From positions 98,187 through 162,186 of the forward strand of contig JAURVB010008711.1 in NCBI GenBank assembly GCA_033002965.1: DNA of 64,000 nucleotides, written 5' to 3'. The stretch comes from Piper betle. Its lineage: Eukaryota; Streptophyta; Magnoliopsida; Piperales; Piperaceae. Shown piece by piece: positions 46,735 through 59,678 of the stretch (the stretch's first letter is position 1; each line of letters starts with the position of its first letter). The notes beneath the pieces are model-generated. The model saw only the letters and a list, made by a program, of their open reading frames with translations. It made no database searches and was not told the origin of the DNA. A program made the translations under genes and the position numbers.

Positions 46735-47996
46735 CTACTTCAACTTCCGCACTTCGGCGAATATCGAACTTGCTTCGAATCTATGATTGCCATGAATTCT
46801 GTTAGTATTCATCAAATAGTTTTGCCTTGTGATTATTATGAATCAGAAGGCTTTAAACGTTATGCTCCTATTTAATATAAGAGAAACTTTAAAAAATACA
46901 AAAGAGAGCGATTGATGTTTAAATGTTATGCTCTTATTTAATTGAGTTTTCTAAATAGAGAAAGAATTAGAGAATACATACCAAAAATTGGAACAAATAT
47001 AAATTCTTGATTTTCAATAGTCCGACCGTGAAACACGAGACTAAATCAGAGCCATGAACATTACCTTTACCCACCTGTCAAACCAGCATCCACCCCTAAT
47101 CATATTCAGAATAAGAGGAACTAAAAAATTTGAGGAGAGGATAAGGTTAAAGAATGCGGTTGTAGAAAAGATGAAAGCAATGGAAGAGGAAGGTTGGGCT
47201 CGTCACTAGTGTGTGCGCTATTGTTGGCCATGATCAGCCCTACACTGTATTCAATTGTTGCCTTCTCCATTTCTACATCAAAACTTGTAATTTGCTTCTA
47301 TTCTATCTTCATATGATCATGAAGATGAACTAAAGAGTCGACCATATTCCGTAAAAAAGTCGAGAGAACTGAACAGGACTCGTGAAAAAGATGAACATGT
47401 CGCCGCTATGGACTTTGCACAGTGTACACCATACTTTAGCCGCTTCCAATTCCTGGGAAGGATGGCCGTGCCATTATCTCTTCCACTAATGTTGTTTTTG
47501 TGATGTCAGAATGAAGAAGATGCTTTGCCATGAAGAACAAGAATGTGGAAAGGTGCATCCTATAATGAACAAATGTATATGGCAGCGCATGCTCGTTTTA
47601 TATATTCCGTTTTTTGACGGATTCCCTCCCATTTCAAACCAGCTTTTCAATTAAATTATGGGTTTCTGAGCATGATTCGCATTAAGGTATATAATAATAT
47701 TAAACAATAAATGGCCTGCATTGTTTCTTAACTTAAATTATTCTTATTGGTGATGTTTTGAAGAGGTGGGAAATGATGGTCGAATGGACTTTCGTTTATG
47801 TGAATTTGAGTTTGATATGTATTTGCTTGCACCGAAAAAGACCAGACATCAAAAAGTCGGGGTAGGGGGAGACTCCTCTTACCTAAGAAGTCAAGGCCTA
47901 ACAAGGGAAAGTCGATCTTAAATGAATAAATTTGCATATCATTCCAGCTTGTCTGTGATTGGTACGTATAGTTTAATTAAAAATATAGTTGTATAT

Positions 47997-48340
47997 AAAT
48001 ATTAAGAGTAATTTTAATTTTAATAAGTAAACAATTTTGATAATTAATTGGAATTTATTTTTATTATAAATAAATAAATAAATAACTATAAAAATTAAAT
48101 TAAATATATATTATTAAGTAACAAACTTTAATATAAATAATATAATTATAAATAGGTTAAATATTAAGAGTAGTTTTAATTCTAATAAGTAAACAAATTT
48201 GATAATCAATTGGAATTTATTTTTATTAAAATAAATAAATAAAAATCTAAAAAATTAAATTAATATATATATATATATATATATATTATTAAGTAGCAAA
48301 CTTTAATTTGAATAATATAATTATAAAAAGGTTAAAATTT
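47997..48340 (+). repeat. 162-bp tandem duplication, AT-rich
   Basis: The copies begin AAATATTAAGAGTA at 47997 and 48159. They share GATAAT(t/c)AATTGGAATTTAT and ATTATTAAGTA(a/g)CAAACTTT; the second gained a (TA)n run near 48265-48286. A more diverged copy of the same text lies at about 51050-51170. Confidence 0.85.
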
Positions 48341-48520
48341 ACCAATGTTTTTAGAATTCTTAATTCGGATAAAATTATATTTCAATGTTTTCTTAATAAT
48401 AAATAATAATAATTTTAAATTAAATAAGTATTAATCGAACCATAAATTATAATATCATAAGAAAGGCCCAAAAAAGATAAAAATAGGGCTTTTTATATGC
48501 TAATGTAAGGGGTTGACTCC

Positions 48521-48660
48521 TCCCACGTGCATAACCATTCAAGTGGGCCGGGCTAGTCCCTTTTTTGATCGGGCTGGTCCGGCCCAATTTATGGGCTGGG
48601 CAGCCCAGCTGAGACACGGCCCGGCCACTCAATATAGGCTGGCCCTCGCACGTGGCAGTA
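48521..48660. repeat. Palindromic GC-rich block with two G-boxes
   Basis: CACGTG occurs at 48524-48529 and 48649-48654. The two halves are imperfect inverted copies: CACGTGC...AAGTGGGCCGGGC on the left against the complement of GGCCCGGCCAC...GCACGTG on the right. This has the size and form of a MITE or foldback remnant. Confidence 0.6.
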
Positions 48661-50389
48661 TTAGCGCACATTTTTATGGATTAATTCTAAATGTTTGTAA
48701 AAAAGAAATAAAAATTGTTCACTTACACTTCTTCCACATCAAAATGTTAAATTAAGCAACCCACTGAAGGGACTTTCACAATACAAGTAATAAGAAAATG
48801 TACACCTTAAATGTACATGAATTAAGAACTACATTATTAATAAGAAAAAGAAAATGTATACCCAAAATGTACATAAATGTCATATTCAAGCTATTACAAA
48901 TTTGTCATTTATAATTAAATAAACCATTATTTAAAATTTATGTTCCTGACTCTTTTTTGGCTTCTGTAGAGAAGGGAGCGACGACTTTTTAAACAGAATA
49001 TCATTAGCCTATTATTTAATATCATAAGCTTATTAAAATTAAAATATTACAGAAATGAGCATAAAGCTGTTCTTAACCAACTGGGTAACCCTTAGATTTT
49101 AACTTTTAGATAAGGTGTGTGAGGAAAAATGGTCAAAATAAATAAATCTCGTAACAAGGAAAGGAGTCGACAATGTACGCACGAAGGGTTGGAGACTCAC
49201 GTGTGATGGGAACATATGATGTCATTTCTCATAGGTCCACTGTTGGTACTTTCGATCCAATATTGCTAGCTATCATTTTGCTGTCGGCCCAATTTCAATG
49301 TTTTTGTCAACGTGAGTGTGTGGTCCCTAACCTGCTAACCATACATATATTTATTAATGGGAGGGGCTTCGATCGATCGAACGTCACACAAAGTATTGTC
49401 CACGTCTGTGCAAGTAGCTATGGCAAAAATTTGATCGCCCATACTCAAACAGATTCTCGAGCACAGGACACATAACATTTTCTCCTGTTGTATTATAGAA
49501 CTAATCTTGAGTGGATGAAACGTTCTAACATTATGGTAAACTCTACTATTTTTCTAATAATAGTATACCCATTTATCTATCTGTGCATGTGCACGCGCAT
49601 ACACACACAAAATACTCAATCAAATATGAGTATATATATCAAGATTTTTAGAGGTGAAGGCGGCCCAATTCAATTACTTTTGACTAAATTTACGCCATCT
49701 TTATGATCAGGTAACCTAATTTCCGACTTAAGTGACCAGGTCCTTTTTGCCACTTAAGTTTATACATATAGAATGAGTCAAAAAGATGAGTAAGTATACT
49801 TGATTGGTGTTTAAAAACTTAGAGATTTGGACTCGACTCAACATTGTCATAGAGTAGAGACCACTCCAAGGTGACTCAAAGTCAATTTAGGACCATTTAT
49901 ACATTTGTTGAATTTATTAATTAAAAAGTCACATAAAATTAGCATGCATTGGCCTTCTTGATATTTTAAATTGATAAATATATTTTTTATATAATTTTAA
50001 AATATCGAGTTAATTTTAAAAGAAAATAATATAGTTTAATAAAGGAATCAAGTATACTTTAACATGCATTTGGAATCCTTAATTATAGAATTTAACTAAA
50101 TTTATAAAACATTTTGTACACAGTCACATATCATGCAGGTTGCCATGCTAGAATATATCTAATAAAGGACAAGATTTTTTAACTATGTTAAGTTGCGTGC
50201 CCTCTAGCTATTTTATAATATTATTTCATATTTATAAATTATTTTTTATCATTAAAGACATTATTTTTCTATTTACAAAAGTAAATTAGATTACAATTCT
50301 ATCCATATTTATTATTATAAATAGTAGTGGAAAATCTAAATTATATAAAATTATTAGACTTATGTTAGGTTTAAGAATTGAATTTTTTA

Positions 50390-50690
50390 CCATGGTTGGG
50401 CAAGGGCAGTTGGCGGTCAACTAAGCTCGGCCAGGTCAAGCTGCCCTTGGGCTTGGGTACCTAAATTTGACCACCTTAGCATAGGGCACCGGGTCTGGAG
50501 ACCAAAAGATTAACCATGGTTGGGTCTGATCTCCCCAACTTAGCCACTGGTCGCAGCCAATTCGACGGTGGCAACTAGGTGTTGCTATCCCAAGGTTAGG
50601 GCAACCATATCTCTAGCTACCTAATCCATCTATCGGTCGCAGCCAATTTGTCTGCGATAGCTAGACCACCCTCATTTTTTAAAATATTTA
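50390..50690. other. GC-richer island with short direct repeats
   Basis: ACCATGGTTGGG occurs at about 50390 and 50514, and GGTCGCAGCCAATT near 50552 and 50636. It stands out from the AT-rich flanks but I find no open frame or known family; it is probably an old transposon piece. Confidence 0.4.
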
Positions 50691-53600
50691 CTAAATTTGA
50701 TGTTGATGGTATTTTAAACAATTCATAATTTTGATTTTCTAATCGTATAGTAATATTGAAAATTCACCCCACCCCCTCTTCCCTATTTTGTAAAAAACTC
50801 TTAACAATTCTAACGTAGGCAGTAATCTTCAATCAACATATTGATAAGCAATAAAAAAATTTTAAGTAAATTGAGTGGGTATTAATGAGTAAAAAATATT
50901 AACTTGAGCCAAATTTTAATAGCTAAATAAATTTACTATTTTATAAGATTTATAATTCAGATAGAATCATACTCTAAGTTTTTTAATAATAAATATCAAT
51001 AAATAAATAAATAAATAGATTTTAAATATGTAAAAATCTAAATAAAGGGTGTATTACTATGTAACAAATTTTAATTCGAGTAATATGGTTATAAATATGT
51101 TAAAACTTACTAATTTTTTAGAAATTTTAATTTGGGTAAAATTATTTTCCAACATTTTCCTAAATAATAAAAATAATAAGAGTAATAATAATAGAATTCC
51201 TAATTTGAATATAATTAGCCTCTAATATTTTCTAATATATAATAATAAAATTAACAATAGTATCAACAAAACAACAAAAAATATAATAATTGAAATCTTA
51301 AATTATGTAAAATTAATAAGTCCTTAGACGTATTATGAGGCCAAAGTCAACTAAGGTTGAAAGAGTGTAAAAAACTCCCCCACTTTAATTTATAGATAAA
51401 GTTGTATAGTTTGAAATATGCCTTAGAGAAAAGTTTAATTGCCTAGAAAACATTCGGCCAACCAATATGTTAATTATATTGTGATAGCTATTATTTACGG
51501 CAGGTCTAAAAGTAATCAACAATGTAGGAAATATCTTATTGTGCAGTGTAAGGGGTTGATAGGCTGATAAGGTTGATCAATTCTGATTTTTCGCGAAGGT
51601 GAGATTACTATTAACGTTGATGATAAATTTGCCATTACTAATTAACAGTCAACCCAAATTTTTAAATGCCATACTTAATACTCCGGGTTGTTAAACTGGA
51701 TTTAACCGGATCTAAGGTATTATATTAGATTTGGTAACTTAGGAAATATATACCACTAAAATGTTTGTAAGTCTTTTTATAGTAACATTATCAAGAGGCT
51801 TTTAATCGAAGATATTTCCCTTTTAAAATTATTATTATATGTTATATATTTAACAAATTATTTAATATGTTTGAAATTTTATTAATAATTTATTTTATCT
51901 TGTTACTTACTATCTCTTGGCCTTACATTTTTCTCATGCAGCATTTCCCTCGTCTATATATAATGAAGTGTAATGTTTTCCAAATATAAATAAATTTAAA
52001 GATCCATTGTTGAACTCGATTAGAATTTGGTTAATATAAATTTTCATATAATTTAAATAAGAAACAATTTTAATATAGTTTCAAGGGAAATAGAACCTGA
52101 AAAAAAAGGGAAAAACAAATGTCCGGACAAGTGTTGAAGATATGGAAAAGAGGCTTTGTTATCACTTATGGAGATCCTGACACGTGTAACCACTAGCTTG
52201 CATAAGCCATTTATAAACATAATTACGGCAGTTGGCCATGCAATAGGGCGGCCAACCCGAGTAAGGTTTGGCTTGGAAGGAAGAGATATACGATTTATAA
52301 AGGGTCAGATTCGGCAATAGATAGATGGGTACCTTAAACTCGATAGATAGATAGATAGATACGAATCATAATTTTAATTGTAAAGATAATTTATTAATAT
52401 ACTTATAAAATATCTCTTTTTATATTTGAAATATTTATTTTATTTAGCTTCATTTTTAGAACATATATTATTATTAAATAATTTTAATATTTTTTTTCAA
52501 AAATACAGTCTAACTAGTTAAATGGGTACATGTTTTAATCTGACTAATTATAATAAATATTTGGTTTGGTTTTACCTTAATGATAAATAGTTTGGTTTAT
52601 TATTGAAGGTAGAAATTTTAACTGGGGTTAATTTAGAGGTTTAGCTTCAATGGTAAACATAGTTTAAGTAATACTCAATCAAAACCTACTAATAGGTATC
52701 CCTACATGTGTAACAATAATCCTATATTGTCGAAGAAGTGCAGGACTCCCGATCTTAACTCAAGAAACAAAATTCTCAAATATAAGCCCACCCGCATTCG
52801 TCAACTCCAACATTGGGAAAAATTTGATAAACCGGTGATATGTAATTTATTATGTCTAAATTGGAAGTATTATATTAGAAATATATATTTATTTTCAAAA
52901 TTTATTTAAAGATCACAGTTATTTCTACTTGAATATTGAATAACATAAATCCAAATATTCAAAAAAGCCATAAAAAATGGGGTTTGTAAGCATTGCCCCT
53001 AACCGGCCTAGAGTTCAAGCTAGTATGAAAAAACTTTTTCCTTCTCACAAGTGGTGGTAATAAGTCGCATTTGTTTTGCTAGTCAGTCTATATTTATATC
53101 TATTAAAAAATTAATAGATATTTTTAAAGAGTCATATAAATATGGATATCTTGTTGAATATAATAAATAATGATCGGTATAGCCGTAGGTATATATGTAT
53201 GTCATATTATCTATATACGTCCGTTAATAATTAATGAAAAGGATAAATTTATAAAATATTTTGTTAAAGATTTTATTTCATTTGTTATTAATTTGTCTAA
53301 ATTCACAACTAAAAATATATAAAAATCTCATTATTAAAGCCAATATAAATGTAAAAAAATCTTATTAATAAGTTATGATTTTATATTAATGAAAATATTA
53401 TTTTACTTCCGCTAGTCCGTCCATTTTAGCAGTTGACCTACCGGAAACTCCAAAGCTGCGTCCATATCCCTTGCCATGGGTGAGTGGGGAGAGGAGGCAG
53501 ACCTTCTCCAAACTCGAAGCACCCAACCTCCTCCTTCGTCTCCCCTACTGCTAGTTAACCACCCCTTCATCCCAATTCCTCCCCATCTTACTTGCGGCAC

Positions 53601-53845
53601 AAGTTCTTCAAAGACTCGGATTCCACCCCTTTCCCCATTTCCCATCTTCCCAGAAACCCCTTCTCCGCCCACCCACTCTTCTAATCGTTGCAGTGCCGAC
53701 ACGATTCAATTCGATTACTTTGTTTTTTTCATTATCATCATTAATAATTCTTTTTCTCAGCTAAAAAGAATAATCATCTTCGCGAAACCTTCTTAGAAAT
53801 TGGGCGTTTTTTTATTCTATTTGATTTGAAGATAGGTCGGTGAAA

Positions 53846-56800
53846 ATGGAGGAGTCTAAGGCGGAGGAGAGCTGCAGGTTGGCCGTGCACATTGCCGAGA
53901 ACGGCCGCACGATCGAGCTCGACTGCGATGCGTCGACGGCGATACACACCATTAACGGGCGTATCGAGGCTGCCTCGGGGATCCCGTCCGCCGACCAGCT
54001 GCTGCTCTGCGGCGACGCCAAACTCGACCCCGGCCGCCCCTTGTACGCCTATAAAACAAGCCTGGACGGGAGCGGCCGGGAGGTCTTCGTCTACAACCGC
54101 CCGCGCCTCCACCAGGACGCGCCGCCCCCGCCGCCGGAGCGGCCGGGGCCGGCGGCGGAGCCGGCGGAGACGCCGGCTCCGTCGCCCGCGCGCAACCCGC
54201 ACCCGCTCGACGACGCCCCGGACCCCGCGGTGAAGGCGCTGCCGTCGTACGAGCGGCAGTTCCGGCACCACTACCACCGGGGCGCGGCCGTGTACGAGGC
54301 CACGCGGGCCCGGCTCGAGGCCTGTGAGCGGCTGCTGGGGGAGGAGATCGTGCAGGACAGGGCGGTGGAGGCCGCGAAGAAGAGCATGGAGCACTACTAC
54401 AAGCTGGTCGACCAGACCTACGCCGATTTCGCGCGGTGCTACTCCCACCAGCACCGGCTCCACTCCGAGATCTTGGGAGGGTTCGGGAGGGACTTGGAGC
54501 GGTTGAGGGCCGGCAGCTGCACCCCTCGCTGCAGAGCGAGGGGAAGAGGTGCTTGCTGGACCTGTTGAAGGAGGAGCACTTGAGGAAGTGGGCGGAGAGC
54601 TGTGGCGCGTCGCACCTGCAGTTTGAAAGCAAGGTTACGCAGTTGAAGTCGATGTTCGCAGAGTTGAAGAGGAGGGTGGAGGATTTGTACTCGAACAGAG
54701 CCTCGGTGGGTATTAGGGAGTTGGAAGTGGCGATTAGGGAGCATCACAAGTATGTGGATGAGCAGAAGATTATTATGCAGTCTTTGAGGTTTGTCTCACT
54801 TTCTTGTTTATGCTGCTCTTATGTCAAATTTATGTGCTTTTATGTCAAATGATTGGTGTTAAGTAGTCATTAACCTGTAACATATCAAGTAACCTCCCAA
54901 CTGAACCCTAATACTAGGGTAAACGGCACAATTTAATTTGATGTTATGTTATGGGGATCGGAGTACCTTACAGCCGAGAACTCCAGTAATGGATCATGAT
55001 TGTTTCAGGTCAAACCTTTTCCGCAACAGCCACTAGAGATTGTTGCATATTGCCCAACCCCCTTTGGTTCATAATGGTATTAAATGGGATCTGTCCACTA
55101 TGAGAGTGAGAGGAGAGACCATTCTTCAACCTTTCAACCACGAAGAGTGCCCATGAGGTCGCAATTTCCAACATTTGTGATAGAATAGATATGCACCAAA
55201 GATGTAGCATTGTGATGTATTCTTATCAAATTGTTATTGGCTCTTATATCGTGCTTGGTGTTTTCTATGGTCTTATGTCAATTGATTGGTTAAATATCAT
55301 TATGACAAGATGCATTCTATGTTCAGCAAAAGATGTAACAGAATTGCTGTATTTTTTCTATTTGTGATTAATTCTTATACATGATGCTTTGTGCATTTTA
55401 TGATTTCATGTCAAATGACTGGTTAAATAGCATTCTGATAAAGGGCATTCCACGTGCAGCAAAGATGTTACGTTGTTGTGTTTTTATCAAATTGATTCTT
55501 GTATCATGCTTGGTGTTTTGCATGGATTTATGTCAATTGATTGGTGTAATAGCATTATGACGAGATGGAATGAATTGTTGATGTATTTTATCTAATTGGA
55601 ATGAATTCTTATATCTGATGCTAGGTGTGTTGTATGATTTTGTGTCAAATGAGTGGTTAACTAGCCTTCTGATAAATGACATTCCATATGCAGCAAAGAT
55701 GTTACATTGTTGTATTTTTATCAGATTGTTATTTGTTCTTATTACATGCTGGATTCGAACAATCAACTTGCTTGCCAAGCGGATTCTCACAAAATATTCC
55801 TTCTCTGGTGTTTTGTATGGTTTAATGCAAATGATTGGTTAAATAGCATTTTGATCAACACCATTCCATGTGCAGCTAAGATGTAACATTGCTGTGTGTT
55901 ATCAAAGTGTTATTCTTATATCACACTTGGTGATTGTACGCTTTTATTATGTAAAAGTTGAAAATGTGTGGCTGAACAGCATTTTGATAAAATGAATTCC
56001 ATTTGCAGCAAAGATGTAACAACGGTAAAGAAACTGGTGGATGATTGCCTAAACTCTCAGCTGTCCACGTCTCTCCGGCCTCATGATGCAGTTTCAGCTC
56101 TTGGACCAATGTATGATTTACATGACAAGAATCATCTCCCAAAGATGCAGGCTTGTTACCGTGCAATAACTAAGCTATTGAACTTCTGTCAGGCTAGGAA
56201 GAATGAGATGAATCTCTTTGTACACAACTCTATGCAGAAGGTGGCTTTTGTCCAGCATATGGTGAAAGATATGCGTCTTCAATTTCCAGCATTCAAGGAA
56301 GCAATGGCACGCCAAGATGATATTTTTGAAGATTTGAAGTTGGTGCGAGGAGTTGGGCCGGCATATAGGGCTTGCTTAGCTGAGATAGTTAGGAGAAAAG
56401 CTTCAATGAAGCTTTACATGGGCATGGCTGGACAATTAGCTGAAAGGCTAGCAATGAAGAGAGAGGCTGAAGCGAGAAGAAGAGAAGAATTTAATAGAAC
56501 ACAGAGTGCATATATCCCTCGCGACATATTATCAGCAATGGGGTTGTTTGACTCACCTAGCCATTGTGATGTTAATGTTGCTCCATTTGATTTGAACTTG
56601 CTTGATATAGATATTGCAGATGTTGATCGTTATGCCCCTGAAAATTTGTTTTGTCTGCCTTCCAAGACTGAGAAGCGTGACAGTCAGGCTAATTCTTCAA
56701 GCATGTCTAATAGCTCTCATTTAACAGAGACAGAGGAAAATTCTTTTGGCACTTTAGACGAGTGGGACAACGATGAATTTTTGGAAGGCTCTGCATCTGT

Positions 56801-59678
56801 TGAAATTGCTGGAACAAGCAAAATAGAAGTTGAAAATGCTCGGCTGAAAGCTGAACTTGCTTCTGCATTGGCCAGATTGTGTTGTTTGAGTCCTGAAATT
56901 GATTATGCCTGCTTAGATGACTCCAAGGTGGAGAACATATTGAAGGACACTGCTCAAAAGACACAGGAAGCTTTGAAGTTGAAGGATGAGCATAGAGAAC
57001 AGCTTGAATCCTTGCTTAGAACAAGGCAGATGCAATGCGAATCATATGAAAAACGTATCCAGGAACTCGAGATGAAATTGCAAAATGAGTACATGCAAGG
57101 ACAAAAAGTTTCAGGAAGCCAACATACTTCTAATATTATTTTTTCAACATCTAAGACTGATGACTGCAAGTCGGAAATATATGGAGATCGAGAAGGACCT
57201 ATGGTAGGTGCTGTGAGTGAGCCCATGGATGAGGTCTCTTGTACCTTGGCCCCGCTTCTTCCAGGTCTTTCACTACCCAAAATGCATGAAGGGATAGATG
57301 AAAATATGACTGATTCCTTGGCTGTGTCATGCAATCCTAGAGTTGATTCTGCTCATAGCATTATGGATGCTTCTATGCAGGATCCACAGCGAGATAAGGC
57401 TCAGTTGGGTGATAAAATTGGAGGAGAGAAGGCGGGGGGCTCTCTCATATTGACATCTCATGGAACAGTTGTTGATCCAAATGTGGCATCGAAACCTCAG
57501 GAGGATATATGTCATAGAACTTGAGAAGGCACTCCAAGAAAAGTCTATTGAGTGCACCAAGGCCGAAATTAAATTGAAAGCTGCATTGGAGGAGGTTGAC
57601 AATCTGAGAAGGGAAATCGAAACTAGTCAGAAACTTCTTGACGAATCTCAGGTACTATATTATCTTTAGCACTTATAAATTCATAAGTAGCTTGTTCTAC
57701 AATTTTTCTTAGATTTGTATTGAGGATGTTTCACAGAGAAGCCATTGTTGATTCACATGACAGCTTCTACCCTCTTACTTTCACCTGCTTTAAAAATTGA
57801 TTCTGAACTTTTACTTGTTTTTATAAATGACTTGTATATTGCTTAGAATTTTCACAAGTTCCTACACTGCTGACAGATCATTTTTTGCTTATTTTCTCAA
57901 TAGTGTATATATTCATTATAATGGAAAGTTTAAGTCTTTCCGGGTGGGTTTTGTGTGATAAATGGAATACATTTTTACTAACAGGTGAAATTTTTATTTC
58001 AATTGTGCTTGTGTCTTCTGTCTCATGCTAATCACGTTGATTTGCTCCTTTGCAGATGAACTGTGCTCATTTGGAAAATTGCCTACATGAAGCCAGAGAA
58101 GAGGCCCACACAAATCTCTGTGCAGCTAATAGGAGGGCTTCTGAGTATAGTGCTCTCCGTGCTTCTGCCGTGAAAGTACGTGGCCTCCTTGAAAGACTTC
58201 GCGGTTGTGTTACAGCTCCCGGTGGAGTGGCTGGTTGTGTGGAGCCGTTGTGTGCTTTAGCTCTTTTCATGGGCAGGTACGATTTAAAAAAAAAAAAAGT
58301 CTAGCCATTGATATTAATTGTCCAAGGGCGGCTACCTTATAAACTCGTGTGACTATTTCTCCTATTTGAAGATGATTTTTTTAACACTCTCCTAGACATA
58401 ACTTTTGGGCATGGTATAGAGACAAATGAGTGGCAAGCTTTGCTTAAATCATTTTCATGTCTGTCAGTTTGAGCTGTGCCGTGTGGCTCCAATACTGTCG
58501 TTAGTTTTTAAGATCTCCATTTCTTGTGTCTGTTTAAATATTAGGAAGATAATCCTTTACTATGTGTGTGTGTTCAAAGCTGGATAGGTTGGATCCAGTT
58601 GCATAGTTTATGTCAGATTAGGTTATCTAGGTTGACTGTGTCTACAGAGTTGTTGACTTTCAAAGGAGAGGATATCAATTAAACAGTGTTTACTTATTTC
58701 AGAATGAAATAGTAGATTTTTCATACTGATTTTTCTTTTTCCTGGCAGCTCGGTTAGTGAAAATGAAGATGATGTCTACACCGAATTTAGGAAATGTATC
58801 CGAATCCTGGCAGATAGAGTGAGCTGCCTGTCTAGGCAACGAGCTGAGCAGATAGAAAGATGCTCCAGGGCTGAAGCTGCTCATGGTCGTTTAGCTCAAG
58901 AACTTGAAGAAAAGAAAGAAGTGGTTAATAACCTGTATGCTAAGCATCAGCTTGAGAAACAGGCCAGTTTCCATCTCTCTCAAATTTCATATTAATGCAG
59001 AATCTATGATATTGAGAATAAAATATGGAGGCTGCCTATTTTAGGCACGCCAAGTGTAAGGAATAAATCTGCCCCTACTCAATTAATTAAAACGGTATTT
59101 GACAACTAGAATCTTACTGTTCTGTAAACTAGGTTCAGGAAACCATGTTACAAGCAACTGAAAGAACATGCTGTGTATGCTTTTACCCTTTATGTTGCTT
59201 ATTCTTTCCAGTTTTCCTTTTAGCCTGTTGTAAGCTCAATGAAAAGTTTTAGGTCTGTTTCTCAGTCCGATTGGTTTGTTCATCAGTTAATATCTCTTTA
59301 CAGGCAAACAAGGAAAGAATATCATTTGGGCGCTTTGAAGTTCATGAGCTGGCAGCCTTTGTCCTCAATTCGTCAGGACACTATGAAGCTATCAACCGGA
59401 ACTGCACAAATTATTATCTGTCGGCAGAATCAGTTGCCCTCTTTGCAGATCATCTTCCAGTGCGACCTGCTTACATAATTGGTCAGATTGTTCATATCGA
59501 GCGGAAGATTGTTCGCACACAACTCTTACCGTATGAGCAAATGGATGATCTGAATTCTGATGCAGGGGTAATCCCACCTGGGTCCTTACCGAATCCCTAT
59601 AATCTCCCTGTTGGCTGTGAATATTTTATAGTGACAGTAGCCATGTTACCTGACACCATTCATTCTTCGCCCTCCTGA
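53846..59678 (+). CDS. ATG11: Autophagy-related protein 11 (ATG11), two frameshifts
   Basis: The exons are 53846-54788, 56009-57651, 58056-58276, 58749-58962 and 59304-59678, giving about 1130 residues, close to the plant family. The N-terminus is ubiquitin-like (LAVHIAENGRTIELDCDAST to VFVYNRPRL). The APG17-like region has SLRPHDAVSALGPMYDLHDK, VRGVGPAYRACLAEIVRRKA and MAGQLAERLAMKREAEARRR. Coiled coils follow. The ATG11 C-terminal domain has SFGRFEVHELAAFVLNSSGH, NYYLSAESVALF and YIIGQIVHIER. ATG11 scaffolds the ATG1-ATG13 kinase complex and promotes phagophore delivery to the vacuole and mitophagy. One base is missing around 54506-54514 (exon 1) and one is extra between about 57480 and 57520 (exon 2). 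Intron 4 starts with GC (CAG|gccagt), an apparent GC-AG intron. Exon 1 is very GC-rich, the rest AT-rich. Confidence 0.94.
54820..56025 (+). repeat. Array of decoy 3' splice sites in ATG11 intron 1
   Basis: The real acceptor reads CATTTGCAG|CAAAGATGTAACA at 56008/56009. Close copies occur at 55326 (TTCAG|CAAAAGATGTAACA), 55459 (CACGTGCAG|CAAAGATGTTAC), 55693 (CATATGCAG|CAAAGATGTTAC) and 55875 (CATGTGCAG|CTAAGATGTAAC). A degenerate copy lies near 55560. Each is preceded by the same lead-in (ATGTCAA(a/t)TGATTGGTTAAATAGCATT and similar), so a unit of roughly 115-135 bp that includes the exon edge has been tandemly multiplied. A partial lead-in copy occurs at 54826-54870. Confidence 0.85.

Larger units (their letters stand above)
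46735..53400. other. AT-rich intergenic DNA, about 6.7 kb
   Basis: No coding gene recognised. It contains the receptor kinase promoter, a 162-bp duplication, a palindromic G-box block, a GC-richer island at 50390-50690 and a short (GATA)n at 52342-52360. Many short open frames lack family resemblance. Confidence 0.6.

Noticed and set aside
53476..53796. 106-codon frame upstream of ATG11
   Set aside because: It is Ser/Pro-rich without a domain and ends just before the ATG11 start; it is most likely promoter and 5' UTR sequence.
53774..54632. Arg-rich minus-strand frames over ATG11 exon 1
   Set aside because: They are antisense shadows of a very GC-rich exon; the plus frame has the ubiquitin-like and ATG11 motifs.
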